The notes under the pieces: model-generated | Databases searched by the model: none | What the model was told of the DNA's origin: nothing | The model's input: the letters and a program-made list of their open reading frames with translations, nothing else | Translations under genes and position numbers: made by a program | Source of the DNA: Galerina marginata | Taxonomy: Eukaryota > Basidiomycota > Agaricomycetes > Agaricales > Galerinaceae | NCBI GenBank assembly: GCA_023014335.1 | Contig: JAECYW010000007.1 | Coordinates: 1,984,001 to 2,048,000, forward strand | DNA length: 64,000 bases | Reading direction: 5' to 3' | Shown: one piece after another, positions 1 through 12,000 of the stretch | Layout of the letters: each line of letters opens with the position of its first letter | Position numbering within the stretch: the stretch's first letter is position 1

Positions 1-902
1 GCCCGGCACCGTTCCGAGTGCCCCTCCCCTCCAATGAGGAATGTGGGCCGGAAATTGAGCTCAACGAATCGGAAGGATATTGGTGAAGGGGGAAGGAATC
101 ATGCCCAAGTATGTCGCGAAAACGACCCCCGCAGTCCAGCTAACCATCGCAGCGCCAATCAACACCACAGGGGTCCGCGAAGGCGTGAAGAGCACCAGAA
201 TGGGACAAGACCACAACAAAGGACCCATATTGGTGCGGAAACCCACCGCAGTTACGACATTGTTGGAGAATTGAATGCGGACGACAATTCCCCCTGCTCT
301 TCCACTCACATTTAACGAGCGGTGTCGAACATTTTGGACGCCGCTCCTCCATCCTGCCACTCTAACGGCAGCGCCTCTTCCTCCCCCGCTCTGCCATATC
401 AAATGGCATCAAGATGGTTGAACCTCTGCTCTGGCATGTCGAATGACGTCGGGCGTCGAGGATGCTGCTTCCACTATGCCACCTCTGCCACCGTCGTCAA
501 CGCCCCTGATGCAGCTCTACCACCCGGCTGAACTGCGGTCGACGCGGCCCTGCCACCCTTGTCCTCTAAACCACTGTTGACACGGCTGTTCCCCTGCCTT
601 CTCAGCCGCCGCCAATGCAATTGATGATGCTCTGTCCGCACCATTGAAAGGCCCAGAGAGCACCACCAACCTCTACTCTCCGCTCTGCCTCATTTGGCAT
701 TGAGCATCAAGGTCGCCGCACTCCAACACGGCTAACACAGCGCTTCAACACCTCACTGCCCCTTGCCTCTTCGAAATCCCCAATCATGTACAAGTAACAG
801 TATCGTTGAATGTTGGTAGTAGAGTATCACATTAGATCTCAATTATATTACTACTAGGATATCAAATAAAATTGGGTTTTTATAAAGCAGAATGGGACGC
901 AG
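1..902 (+). repeat. Left inverted-repeat arm (truncated by window edge)
   Basis: Base-by-base reading matches the reverse complement of 14205-15086. Examples are the shared CGTTCCGAGTGCCCCTCCCC near the outer end and GAATGGGACGCAG at the inner end. Open frames inside it are short, overlapping and not supported as genes. Its true outer end lies left of position 1. Confidence 0.85.
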
Positions 903-1730
903 CAAGGCAATGCCCAACAGGTTAAGTTTGTGTACTGAGAAGCCTCTACAGGCTCCGGTCTCTATATAAAGGCGTCTATCCTACTTCGAGTCTGATGGCC
1001 ACGGAACCATGACAGCTACACATAACCATGATGTACTAGGAGGTGCGCAAAGGTAAATCAAGTGCGCAAAGGGCGTGTTCCAGGCGTCGCATATCCAAAT
1101 TCGGCATTATTCCGAATTCAGTAGACAGTGTGGTCACGCGATCAGCGTCATAAACACCTGCGGGTGTTTATGACGATGATCACGGGTTTGATACCTGTTC
1201 AGGCCGTTCCTTTTCCCTTGCCGTTGCGCAGGCAACACAATTCCATATTGGGCCAGGCCGGACCTGGCCGGTGCGCTCATTAGGGACAACATCAGCCATT
1301 TTAGTCCATCCACTGGCATCAGGGGCACTGCCGGTCTATTTTTGGCATTCTGGGCGCTTGTTGCAATGCTTTGTGTGCTGTAGTCTGGGGAGACATTTGA
1401 GCATTCATCTGAGCCGTTCTTTCATATAGAATGCCAATTACTTCAATAACAGGTAAACTCAGATATCTTGGCAACCACTATCAGCACGCCCAAAGAGACC
1501 CGTGCGGATCCTAGATCCGTAATTCCTGTTGAGAAACCACTTTTAGCAATTTTATTTCCTCCAATGACATTGTCCCCAGGCTTTGTTCCGGAAAATTTTA
1601 TGATCAAGTCTCTGGACCCTGCTAGTGATATATTCTCTTCGGTTCCTCAGCTTCCCTGAACGGATCTTTGGTCTGTCTGGCTATATAACAGGTCATGAAA
1701 AATGTGAATCGCACCTAGACTTCTCCCTTT
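903..1730. other. Non-coding interval between left arm and first internal gene
   Basis: No convincing gene is seen. It holds a TATA-like TATATAAA at 963-970, a hairpin (1137-1184, listed separately) and a second TATA-like CTATATAA at 1681-1688. The second lies about 45 bp upstream of the next start codon and is a reasonable core-promoter candidate. Confidence 0.5.
1137..1184. repeat. Hairpin family, copy 1 (imperfect)
   Basis: Two 22-nt arms around a 4-nt loop, with two mismatches between arms. The core GCGTCATAAACACC is shared with the hairpins at 5270-5329 and 8666-8747. Confidence 0.8.
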
Positions 1731-4700
1731 ATGTCGTCGTCATCTCTTGACTGGAACTCTCTTGGGCCTTGCGCCAATCCTTCTTGCATTCGGCCTCCAT
1801 GCCCAGGCTTCTTTCCAAAGCTTCTCGCTGACGGCCAGCCTCTCAGTCGTGACCACCCTTTTGGCCTTGTCTGTGCATGTGGGTGTATCGGACACCTGCA
1901 CCCACTCCTCCAGTCTTCAGGACACCACTCCAACGCTGCTGGAGATACAACCCAAGGCCCAGCACCACCATTTGCTGCTGAAACCAATTCTGCTGCCCAA
2001 AATGGTCCATCCACTCAGTCCAACACTCCTTTTCCGACTGGAGCCAGCCCATCATTTGGCGCGACTGCGAATCTCAGAAAGGCTCAGATGCAGCAAGACT
2101 ACCTTGCAAACCGTGGAAACAAGTTTGGGACCTTTAACCCAGCAAATTCAGTGCGTTTCTGAAGTCTTCTCTTGGTTTATATGTGTAATTTGACTGTAGA
2201 TATTTTCGGATCTCTACCAGAAGGCTGCCGGTGAACTTCCTGATACCAAGCGGAAGCGGAAGCCGACAAGTACATTTTCTCCACCTCCCACAAAGCGCAA
2301 ACAGTCTGGAGGCACTGCAGCTTCAAAGGAACCCAAACCTGAAAAAATATTGTCGTTCATGGTTGTTTTGGTTCCTCAGACGCCCGAGGTTGACTCGTCC
2401 AGAGGCCTGAGTAGCCCTGATAAGGCAATGTACGTTCAGAATTTTTCAAGGCTTAGCTTCTGTTTAACAAATTTGCATGTCTTATTAGGGTTGCGCAGAT
2501 GTTCTTGATGGGACTCATCAAGACAATCGAGTTTCCAGCCAGTGCGACTTCCAATGACATCCACAATAAGATCGTTGAGCTTTTCACTTCTCATCCTGAT
2601 CATGAAGTAGGATGGTCTATACGAAAATGGCGATTACTTGGTGAAACGGTACCTGGCAGAGGGAAGAGAGGAGTGTTGAAGGTTGTGACTGGTATGGTTG
2701 GAGGGTCCATTGGCTTAGGTGACCTGCAAATGTAAGTGTGCAACATTTGCATCGCTTATAAAATACTGACAGGTACTTGAAGGGCTCAAATAAAGGTCCA
2801 TCGTCAGGTCACAAACCTCAAGCGGTACTTCTTCATTGCATTGGCCCAAGGTTCAAGGGCAATCTCCATGGGCGATGAAGTTGACCCATCCAGTGATATG
2901 GAGATGGGTGACGAACAGGCCCAGCTGAGTAGCGATGTGAGTTTAGTATTTTATTCTAAATTGCATGACTCACAAACTTGAATAGGAGGAAAAAAATATG
3001 TCTGATGAAATGGACAATAGAGAAGCAGCACAAGCTGAGGACGATGGTGAACTTGTAAGTATCTTGTATCTGGAAAACTGCCTCAAGGTGTCTCACTTCC
3101 AGTTGTTCTTAGGTTCGAGTCACCGGAATCAATATCTATGACACATTTGATGAATTTATCCCAAGCTCAACCATCGGTAGGTTTATATTCTAGTGTATTC
3201 TCCATTTACAGTAATGTTTTTAACATAATACCTTTGACAGAAAAACATAATATTCTTGGTCGCGTCTTCAAGTTGTTTCGCTTAGTTACCAATGTTCGTG
3301 AACCAACAGACACGACCAAGACACCGGTAAGCATATGACTAGCTGCAGTGTACTATACGTCCTGACACATTTTGAAAGTGGTGGCCATTAGAACGCCCAG
3401 CAGCATATCTACAGATGTTCTTGAAACTGGATGCTCTAGATAATCAATTGACATCCGTTCCAGGTGTAATCAAGCGCGTCAAAAGGTTATACGACATCAA
3501 CCATTTGCTTGAAGAATTCATTCCCGACTTAGAAGCATTGGAGGGTGAACCTGTATTCATGGGACCAAACAGCCTCCATCCAGTCGTCTTCTTTCTGGCC
3601 AAGTATTTTGAGGTGCTCTATCTTGCCACCCTTGAAACCGCCTACAAAATCACTCTTGAAGATGTCATGCACATGTTTGACATCATTCAACCTCTGGAAC
3701 GTATCTTATTGGGTCGCATTCTTGCGTTTCGAGCTGAAGTTCCTAGGATCTTATATGACCCATTTGGGATTCGAAGACTTTGCGAGAAGCTATCCCTGAA
3801 GCGGGATCTTTTAGGAGTGAGCATGACCTGTTTGATTTATATATTAACAGCATACTAATTTTTGTCTACATAGGTTGCTGAATTAAGCGACCGATATGCA
3901 ATACTCGATTTTAATCTGAGCACGGCAACATATTCAGATTTCAAAGACATTCTAATCCATGACTTTGGCCATACTTCTGTTCTGGCCCAGCTCAAATCAG
4001 GATGCTTGATGACCGGTGAGCATGGCCTTGATGGGTTTCTGGAAAAGATAGTATATCCAATGGTCGATGGCATGATGGTGGGCCATGTGTCATTTTTGAT
4101 CATATCGTGTATATTGCGCAATGTCTGTGGTGTTCTTACCCAAGCATTGGAAAACTACAAGAAGGTGTGTTTGAATTTGTTGTCTTTATTGAAATTGCTT
4201 ATATCTCTGTTGCCAGGCCGATGGGAAGAAGCCCAGCAACAACGCCTCAAAAGCAAGTGGCCCAGGTTACAACACAAGAAGCGCTGGAAAGAAAAGGTGA
4301 GTAAATTTTCATCCACAACCTTCCTCAAACTGAGGCTTCATTCAAAATGCAGTTCCAGTATGTTTCCAGATCAATCAGCTTCAAACCCAGAGGTTGTTGA
4401 CGAAAGTGCCAGTGATGGTAAAATATTTTTCCTCTTGTAATGAGATGAAAGACTGAACACCCAAATTACAGCTGAAATGTCCGGCAACCAGACCCCTCCT
4501 CACCCATTCAACGTTTTTGGTGGAGCACGACCAAAAACCGAATATCCTAAGCCAAATCCAAAGCACCAGAAGGAGCGTACATCTACAGCAGGATTATCCA
4601 AAGAACAGTCCCTGCCACCTGCGCCACGCATTAGCCAGGCCGACACAATCATCAACAGGCTGTCGAAAACCACAAGCCTCAACGAGTTGATCAAGGCCAT

Positions 4701-4951
4701 ACTGGTTACAGTACAGCACCCAGACGTCAATCGTCGAATGACGTGGACTCATGCTCTTCACACATATCCAACTCCAGAGGCACGCTGGAAGCATGTTCAA
4801 GTGGTGTGTATCTTCACTGCCTTTTATTTTGAACAACACAACTCAGTTATTGTCTTAGATTTATCACCCTGACAAAAACTCAAATGAATCAGCTGAGTGG
4901 CGAGAAATTTGCGAGAAGATCATCAAGTTGGTCAATGGCGTCTATTACTAA
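1731..4951 (+). CDS. Unrecognised element-borne protein with basic NLS-like patch and C-terminal J-domain-like HPDKN motif
   Basis: A multi-exon gene, with introns of about 50 bp at clear GT-AG sites, for example after NPANS near 2150, at 2430-2490 and at 2734-2783. The N-terminus is Ser/Pro rich. A basic patch (TKRKRKP...TKRKQ) follows and could be a nuclear signal. Then come a WSIRKWRLLGE block, an acidic segment (2870-3050) and a long conserved-looking domain with helices (3415-4160). The last exons end in IYHPDKNSN about 25 residues before the stop, preceded by a helical segment. HPD is the signature loop of DnaJ J-domains, but the expected helices around it are only partly convincing. 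The start ATG was chosen 45-50 bp downstream of a TATA-like box. The stop is TAA at 4949-4951. Function is unknown. Its position inside the repeat-bounded segment suggests an element gene rather than a host gene. Exact exon edges are tentative. Confidence 0.6.
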
Positions 4952-5269
4952 TGCAAAATAAGTGATTTGAAATGTCCTATATTGTCATTTGCCTTATATC
5001 CTAGTCCTAATCATGGGGCAAGTCATATTTTATTTACTTCCTAATGCTCCTTACCCCCACTCCGTCCACATACACACTCCTTGACAATATATTCCCCTCC
5101 TTTCATACAAATAGCCCAAAATTTAATTTCCTAGGCCTTTATCCTGTCTATTACATTCTTTACCAACATTTGTTACCTATAATCTCAACCAGCAATATAC
5201 CTATCTGTAATAAATTTGGAAGATTAAGTCCTCAACAAGCTTTCCGAATTTGGAAGTAATGTGAAGCAG
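4952..5269. other. AT-rich intergenic, nothing recognised
   Basis: AT-rich sequence between the first internal gene and the hairpin at 5270. Short open frames only; no motif stands out. Confidence 0.5.
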
Positions 5270-5329
5270 AAGTCACGGGAACAGCGTCATAAACACCCAG
5301 AGGTGTTTATGACGCTGTTCCCGTGACTT
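5270..5329. repeat. Hairpin family, copy 2 (perfect 28-bp arms)
   Basis: Perfect inverted arms 5270-5297 and 5302-5329 around the loop CAGA. Core AGCGTCATAAACACC. Located 64 bp upstream of the integrase start codon. Confidence 0.95.
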
Positions 5330-5393
5330 TTTCAACCTCCGGTACCTGACATTTGTTTGGGATACCTACTTTTATCTTGATCTACGTTGATCT

Positions 5394-7047
5394 ATGGCAT
5401 CGAACGAGTTAGATCCTATCCAACACTTCCTTGAAACTGCTGATAAATTAGTGAAAGAGGCTCGATTTATCATCAGCTCCTTTCCCAATGCTGATCTCTC
5501 ATCGGTTGAGCGCTCTCTCCGGCAGCTGAATGCTGTACATACTGTCCTCCTCAGCATTGACGATCCATACCTTCCACCCGACCAAATTAATGAGTTGATC
5601 GGGCTTGTTAACAGCTTAATTTTAGAGCTGGAGCAATTCCAGGACCGTGAACCACTTCCTCGAAACTTTGGGACTTCCACTGTAAACACTGGGAGGCGAG
5701 GAAGGCCAAGATATAATATTGATCTTGATCGCGCCATTGAACTACATGACCTTGGAATTAGCTGGGAAAATGTAGCATCAGCAATGGGTGTAGGACGAAG
5801 AACACTCTATGATCATCTTGAAAGGGAGGGAATTTCTAGCAGTCGTCCAGCTTATACAGATATAGACAACGATGCACTGGATCAACATGTTGAAAATATC
5901 TCAGAAGAACACCCATTGGCAGGAGCTGCCATCGTCCAGGGACATCTCAATTCACGTGGTGTCAATGTATCAAGACTTCGAGTCCAGGAAAGTCTAAGGC
6001 GAGTTGATGCTTTTAGTGTGATGCTGAGGTCAGTTTAAAAAAATCAACTACTGTATTATTACTGACGAGGAGGTATTTATATCAGGTGGCACAGTGCAAT
6101 CCGTCGTCGAGTTTACCGTGTGAGAGGCAGTAATGCCCTCTGGCACCAGGATGGGAATGAAAAACTCAGACCTTGGGGATTTTATGTGCATGGCTGCGTT
6201 GATGGCCACTCACGTCTTATAATTTACCTTGTATGTTCAAACAACAAGAGGTCAGCAACAGTTGCAGAGTGCTTTCGCCAGGGAGTCTCAAAGTATGGGT
6301 GGCCTAGTCGTGTTCGTGGTGATTTTGGAACGGAAAATAACCAAATTGAAAGATGGATGATTCAAAGGTGGGGCGAGTTGCACCGTGCCTACCTCCGAGG
6401 AAGGTTAGTGAACAATAATACCACATGCATCATGACTTTAACCAACCTCTAAATACAGATCTATTCACAACATCCGAATTGAGAGGCTCTGGCGTGATGT
6501 ACGGAAGGATACACTTGAGTTGTTCCGACGAATCTTCATGCATCTGGAAGAAATTGGCCTGTTGGATATGGAGAATCAAATCCACCGTGTTGCCCTTTTT
6601 TTGGTCTTTCAGTCCAGGATCCAGAAATCCCTTGACCGGACCACTGCATCGTGGAATGCCCACAAAATCCGAACAGCCGGAAACCGAACACCAATCGCTA
6701 TCTATGAACTCAGTCGAGAGACTGCCATACGTGAGGGATACTGGACAGGAGACCCAGGCGATGACATTGACAATGTGGATGACTTCTATGGATATGACGA
6801 TGGTGCAGGAATTGTTCCTCCTGCAGCCGAAGCAGCCGGAGATCCCATAGCTCCTCGTTCAGACCACTTCACCACCGACGAAGAAGCACATCGGGCTGGT
6901 ATTTTTGTCAATAATGACAATGAAATACATCAGGCCGAGGAAATACTGAGCGACCTTGATCTGACTGCTGATGACGGAAATTGGGGTATTGACACCTTTT
7001 GTGAGGCGATTTTACGACTTTCAACACATGTACAAAGCTCCATATAA
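5394..7047 (+). CDS. DDE integrase/transposase with N-terminal HTH and AT-hook-like motif
   Basis: Three exons (5394-6028, 6086-6403, 6459-7047) join in frame to 513 residues. Residues 101-107 (RRGRPRY) look like an AT-hook. Residues ~108-145 form a helix-turn-helix (AIELHDLGISWENVASAMG). The catalytic core starts near residue 225. The first Asp is in WHQDGNEK (residue 234), the second in RGDFGTEN, and the Glu in HNIRIERLW after the second intron, giving a complete D-D-E triad. The C-terminus is acidic (GDDIDNVDDF...). The type is a retroviral-integrase-like DDE recombinase found in eukaryotic DNA transposons; I cannot name the superfamily with certainty. No stops or frameshifts are seen, so it could be active. 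Both intron junctions fall at standard GT-AG sites and restore the domain. Confidence 0.85.
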
Positions 7048-8665
7048 GACCATTCCAATGTAAAGAGGTTTATTAAAAGCAACATACATACATTTATATG
7101 GTGGGACAATGCATGCCAATATATGTACAAGTCCATCTCCGAAACATACCTGCAGCACGGGTCTTTCGCAGCGCCCATGTGAACTTGCAGATAGCAAGGC
7201 TACGGTCGACGAGGACGTCAGCTTGAGCGGGGAAGTGAAGTGAGCGGGCGAGGACTGACCGGACTGCGCGTGACGCCATCATTGGTGCTCGCTTGTAGGG
7301 TCTGGAGTGACGTCCCCCAGCCTAGTCATGCAAAGTCGAATTTCGAGCAACCTGTCAGGATGACGCGGTAAGTAATGGTTCATATTGTTATCAAATACCT
7401 GCTTACCTTCTTTCTATTCCAGCGGCGATACGAATCGCACACACCATCGTGTGGACGAACGAGTGCAGGGCCGGTGTGTTCGTCAAGGCTCCGGGGCGGC
7501 TGAAGGCGGCGGAGGAGGAGCTGGTAATAACAATTAAGGTGAATACTAATTTGATTGACTGTTCGAAAACTTGCTTACCTCCTTTGTATCTAGGACCCTC
7601 ACGTCATCGGACTCGACGTACAACCTCCCGCGAACGTAGTCGCCAAGTTGAATCTTGAGGAATCTATCAAGATATCGAGGTAAGCAATGTCTCATATTGT
7701 CAAAAATTATCCGGTTACCTCGTTCTATCACCCTCACAGCCTGCGTCGACGTCGAAGCCTCACCATTTCCCGCTCTGGCTCATCCACCCCCTCGCATTCC
7801 CAACTCCAAATTGAAGCCGCGGCGTACGACCAGGCTGCACGAAATCGAGTCAAACACCCGAAAAATCAAATCAAATCAAGCCCACTCACCGAATAACTCG
7901 CCGCTAGCCGAGGGACATCAATACCACCACCCCCTGCTTGCTCGTCACCTTTGTCCCCCTGCCCCAACCCCCTGAACCCGACTCCGAATCGTTGAGACGC
8001 ACCGCCAGCACCTCCCGCGATCCAGTCGATGGATGGGCGGGCGGCGGTCTCGGCTATTTCCAGTCGTCGTCGTCGTCGTCGCCTCCGCCCGTCGATGCTC
8101 ATCGATATCGCCGGTTCGGTCGTCGTTTGGCAGCTGGAGCTGGAGCTAGAGGCAGGGGGGATCGGGTGCGGGGTGCGGGATGTGAGCAAGGCTCGAAGGA
8201 GCCGAGGAGGAGGAGGACGTACCCAACTCGTACACCACGTCAGACGACGCGGACAGCGGTCTCGACTGTCCAGTCGTTCCGCCGCCACCTATCGCCCGTC
8301 ATCGTCGTCCATCCTCGCGTGGTCTTGGATCCTAAGTCGGGGTCCGGGTCCAGGGCAGGCTGCGGGCTACGAGCTGCAAACAGCGGACGCGTCAGAGATT
8401 GGCCGCGGAGGGTGGAGGTGGTTGCGAACGACACGGCCGAATCCACGGGCTGTTGAACGAGACACGTCGCCCATTCGAACGACAGCAACAACGTTCGTGT
8501 TAGCCCGGCCCACATCTGTTGAAGGAGGGACACGCGGGCGGGCGGGAGTGAGGTAGGTGCGGGAGAGGGTATGGCGTCTGGTGTGCGGCGTCCTTGGTGG
8601 CTTCGTCGGGCTTCGTGGAGCAGACAAGTCCCCAATGCGCTCGAGACCGCATCAAACGGTGTTGT
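7048..8665. other. GC-rich segment with exon-like pieces, possibly captured host sequence
   Basis: The composition changes abruptly to high GC with CGTCGTCGT and (GAG)n runs. Three intron-like blocks share similar borders and branch regions (about 7365-7425, 7541-7593 and 7681-7739). Between them, two pieces are open in one frame across the junctions: VWTNECRAGVFVKAPG (about 7427-7540) and DPHVIGLDVQPPANVV (about 7594-7680). Several long overlapping frames at 7866-8683 on both strands are probably by-products of the GC-rich composition. It may be a fragment of a host gene picked up by the element. I do not recognise the product. Confidence 0.4.
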
Positions 8666-8747
8666 CCGGCTCCTGAAAGTCACGGGAACAGCGTCATAAA
8701 CACCCAGAGGTGTTTATGACGCTGTTCCCGTGACTTTCAGGAGCCGG
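8666..8747. repeat. Hairpin family, copy 3 (perfect 39-bp arms)
   Basis: Perfect inverted arms 8666-8704 and 8709-8747 around the loop CAGA. The inner 28 bp of each arm are identical to the hairpin at 5270-5329; the outer part (CCGGCTCCTGA) is specific to this copy. Confidence 0.95.
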
Positions 8748-9007
8748 CCCTAAACGTTGGGTCGTTGTCTTCGTGCTTCAATTGTCAGTTGAGTTCTCTT
8801 TCCGCGTTTATTATTGATCCTAACAATTTGTATGTTAGTTCTTTGTTATTTTCTTTCAGAAATGTTAAGGTTAATGACTTTCTGTAGCCCTCAATCACAC
8901 TAACATCAAAACCGTTGAACAGTAAGTCAGATTCTGCCCAGATGACCAATTAATATCTTGAAAATATGAACCTCGCAGTGTCGACTGACTTCCACAAAAG
9001 GCGCATC

Positions 9008-12000
9008 ATGATCCCTTTGATATCCAATGTTCCATGGGCTTCGGAAGCCCTTCGAATGCTTCCAAGGCTTTCAAATCTCATTGATCAATCCGCTGAAAGT
9101 GAAGAAAATACGATCTTCATGTTGCCGGTAAGTAGTCATTAGCAGTAGGTACAGTTGAATCCATTTAACATGCTATATACTCCTCAGCACCTGTTTTCTC
9201 ACATGGAACATTATGAATCTCGATTTTTAACCAGCAAGAATGTATCCGAAGATATTCACAACATGCATGATCGTCTTGGCATCAGTGTTGATCTTTCAAC
9301 TGATGTGATTATCAAGGTCTCCAGTGCTGAGCCTTGGAAGCAAAGTCCCCAACAGGCAGCAAAAGCCTGTAGTTTGTTATGTGCATACCGATTAGTGGAT
9401 TTATATGCTTCCTTTCACGGTCTTTATCCCCTTCAACGTACCATGCCTTTTAGGAGGCAATTGCAGACTAACAAGGATGATTCTTTGAAACCAGTCTGTA
9501 TTACCTCTTGTTTGTTTCACTTCCACTAATCTGATTTATCAGGTTATGGAACGGCTGGAATCTTGGCCCACTCTTCTTGTCAAATTCAACAAACTTATGA
9601 ACAAGGATTCAAATACAGAAAAAATCACATCAACCAGTTTCCAGGACTATTCACAAGATGTTCATCTCCGAAATGAATCAGGTGCACCACAACCAATTCA
9701 TATCCGTCTTTTTACGATGGGAGCACTTGCATACAAAATGGCTCAGAAAAGTTTGACTTTACACAATATCATTGTGGCGGCCATGCATCTCGCATGTATG
9801 AAGTCTTTAACGTTTGGTAATGAGGCACTTCCCGATATTCCTGATAACTTCATAAAGTAAGTCTGGTTTGTCATCTTCTCATTTGATGCACATTTAAAAT
9901 CTTTCAATAGTGATGCAAGTGGTGTGGAGAAAAGCCTTGGTGACGAAGCCAAGAATTACCTGACAGCAATGCGCAAACACGCTGGTGGTGGTGCAGGTGC
10001 AATGCGAGCACCTCTGCATCTGGCTACTATCTTATCTCCTTTGTGCCTTCTCACAACTGCCGATTTAACGCGAAAAAATGGGTTCAACCGTATCCATATT
10101 ATCGAGAAATGGAGAGCACTAGGCCCAAATAAGCCACCTCTTCTAATCAAAGTAGAGGAACTAATTTGGCGAGCAGTCTTTTCTATTGCTGAAGGTCTTG
10201 CCGACCCTCATGTAGCACTGGAGCAGTTGAACAATGATCTACCCTTGCCGGAAATTCATGGGGTTAGTAAAAGTGATGCTGCATGGTTTGATTTGTCCTA
10301 CATGCCAGGTATGTGAAGGTGTTTTTCATATTTTGCAATCTAGCACTCATTAAAAATTTCATATTACTCAGAAGGGCCTGCATTTATCTCACAAATGCAA
10401 TCTACCTCACATTCTTCCACCTCAAATCTTCCTGCATCTTCTTCCCTTGCTTCATCCTCTGCTCCTTTGCCATTGATTTCACCTCTGGCTCCTCTTTCAT
10501 CTACTTTACACTCTAAACCCATTTCCACCATTTCTCCTCATGTTTCACTTTCAGTCTCTTCACTTTCTATTCCATCTGTCATCAGCTCACTTCCTGCCCT
10601 TGTCCCTTCTCCTACACCTGTTACAGTTCCTTTTCTTTCCACTCCTTTACTTCCCCTGTCTCTACCTCTTCTTTCAGTTCCATCTTCTCAATCAAAAGAC
10701 AGTGAGGGGGAGCAAGTTGACTGGGAAAACTCAGATGATGACAGAGCAGCTCAGGACCTAAATATGGATGAAGTTGCAGATAGGAAGGAAGATTCTGAAG
10801 CTGGGGACAGTGAAAAAATGGAAGTGGACACAGACCTCCAAGAATGCAGTACAACATCTAATGAAGCAGCAAACAACCAGGCCAATGAACAGAGTCCAGA
10901 TGAGGAGACTGGTGCTCAGGGGGAAGTGGATGCAGATGATGAAGATGAAGAAATGGATGAAGAAGATGAAGATGGTCAACCACTTGAACAGGAGACAGGT
11001 GCCCAGGTGAAAATGGACGCAGATGATGAAGACGAAGAAACGGACAAAGAAGATGGAGATGATCAACCGCTGGAACAGGGGACAGCTGCCCAGGCAAAAA
11101 TGGATGCAGATGATGAAGATGAAGAAACGGACGAAGAAGATGAAGAGGATCAACAGCCTGAACTTCGTCGAAGTAAACGCTCAAAGACTGGTATTCCTCT
11201 TTTACCAGAAAAAGGCTCATCCAAGACCCCACGTAAACGGCCCAGGAAAAGGAACCAGACATCATCACCTGTTTCTCGTAAACGGCCCAAAAACGAGCAG
11301 AAGTTAGTTTTAAATGAAGAGGATGTGAAGCCAAGTATGAAATATCTCAGTGTAAAGTTTATTCTTTATATTTGTCTTTTTCAAAATCATGAAAACTTTA
11401 TTCTAGGAGCTACCCAGTATCACTTTGGAGAATGAGAATGTCACATCACTTTGGACTTGCGAAGCACAGCAAGTCTATGATATAGAAGGCAATGAACATC
11501 TCATCGTTGCACAGTTCAATGTATGTTCTACTTAGTAACTGTTTGAGATGTTTCATTAACAGAAGACATTAGGTTGAAGATGACACTGATTCATTTTTTG
11601 ATTTTCATAGTTCTGTTGAAGATTCCTATGTCAAAGTAAACAACAAGATGGTGCCACTTCACATTGGAAATCCTGCATTCTCTATTTTTGAGCACTTAAC
11701 GGTGGAAAATTTCAATGCTCTGCCAATTGAAGAAGTGCAGAAGAAGTTTCGTCACCGACACCTAGTAATTACAGGTATCAATCAAACACCCCTGGAATTC
11801 AATGAAAAAGGTTTCAAGACCCTCGAAACGGGGATGGATGCATTGATTTCAATGCAAGGTAACTTTTTCTTATTTCTGCTTTTTCAAAGGTATTGATTAT
11901 CAACTCTTTTACCTAGACCAATCCATTACACCAGACAAAAACGACTATTCCAAGCAGCAAAAAATTGGAACCTTGCGTCAACTTCTTGATGCAAGTCGTA

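Larger units (their letters stand above)
5270..8747. mobile_element. Possible nested integrase-carrying element between two perfect hairpins
   Basis: A DDE integrase gene is enclosed by near-identical palindromes at 5270-5329 and 8666-8747. This is what one would see if the palindromes mark the ends of a nested transposon of about 3.5 kb. No additional terminal inverted repeat or clear target duplication was found outside the hairpins, so the limits are provisional. A third, diverged hairpin at 1137-1184 could instead mean that the hairpins are independent small insertions. Confidence 0.4.

Noticed and set aside
61..531. Overlapping frames in the left arm as genes
   Set aside because: They are mirrored in the right arm with frame-breaking differences, which fits a non-coding terminal repeat.
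7866..8683. Four long overlapping frames on both strands
   Set aside because: They lie in very GC-rich repeats with few stop codons in any frame; none has a domain.
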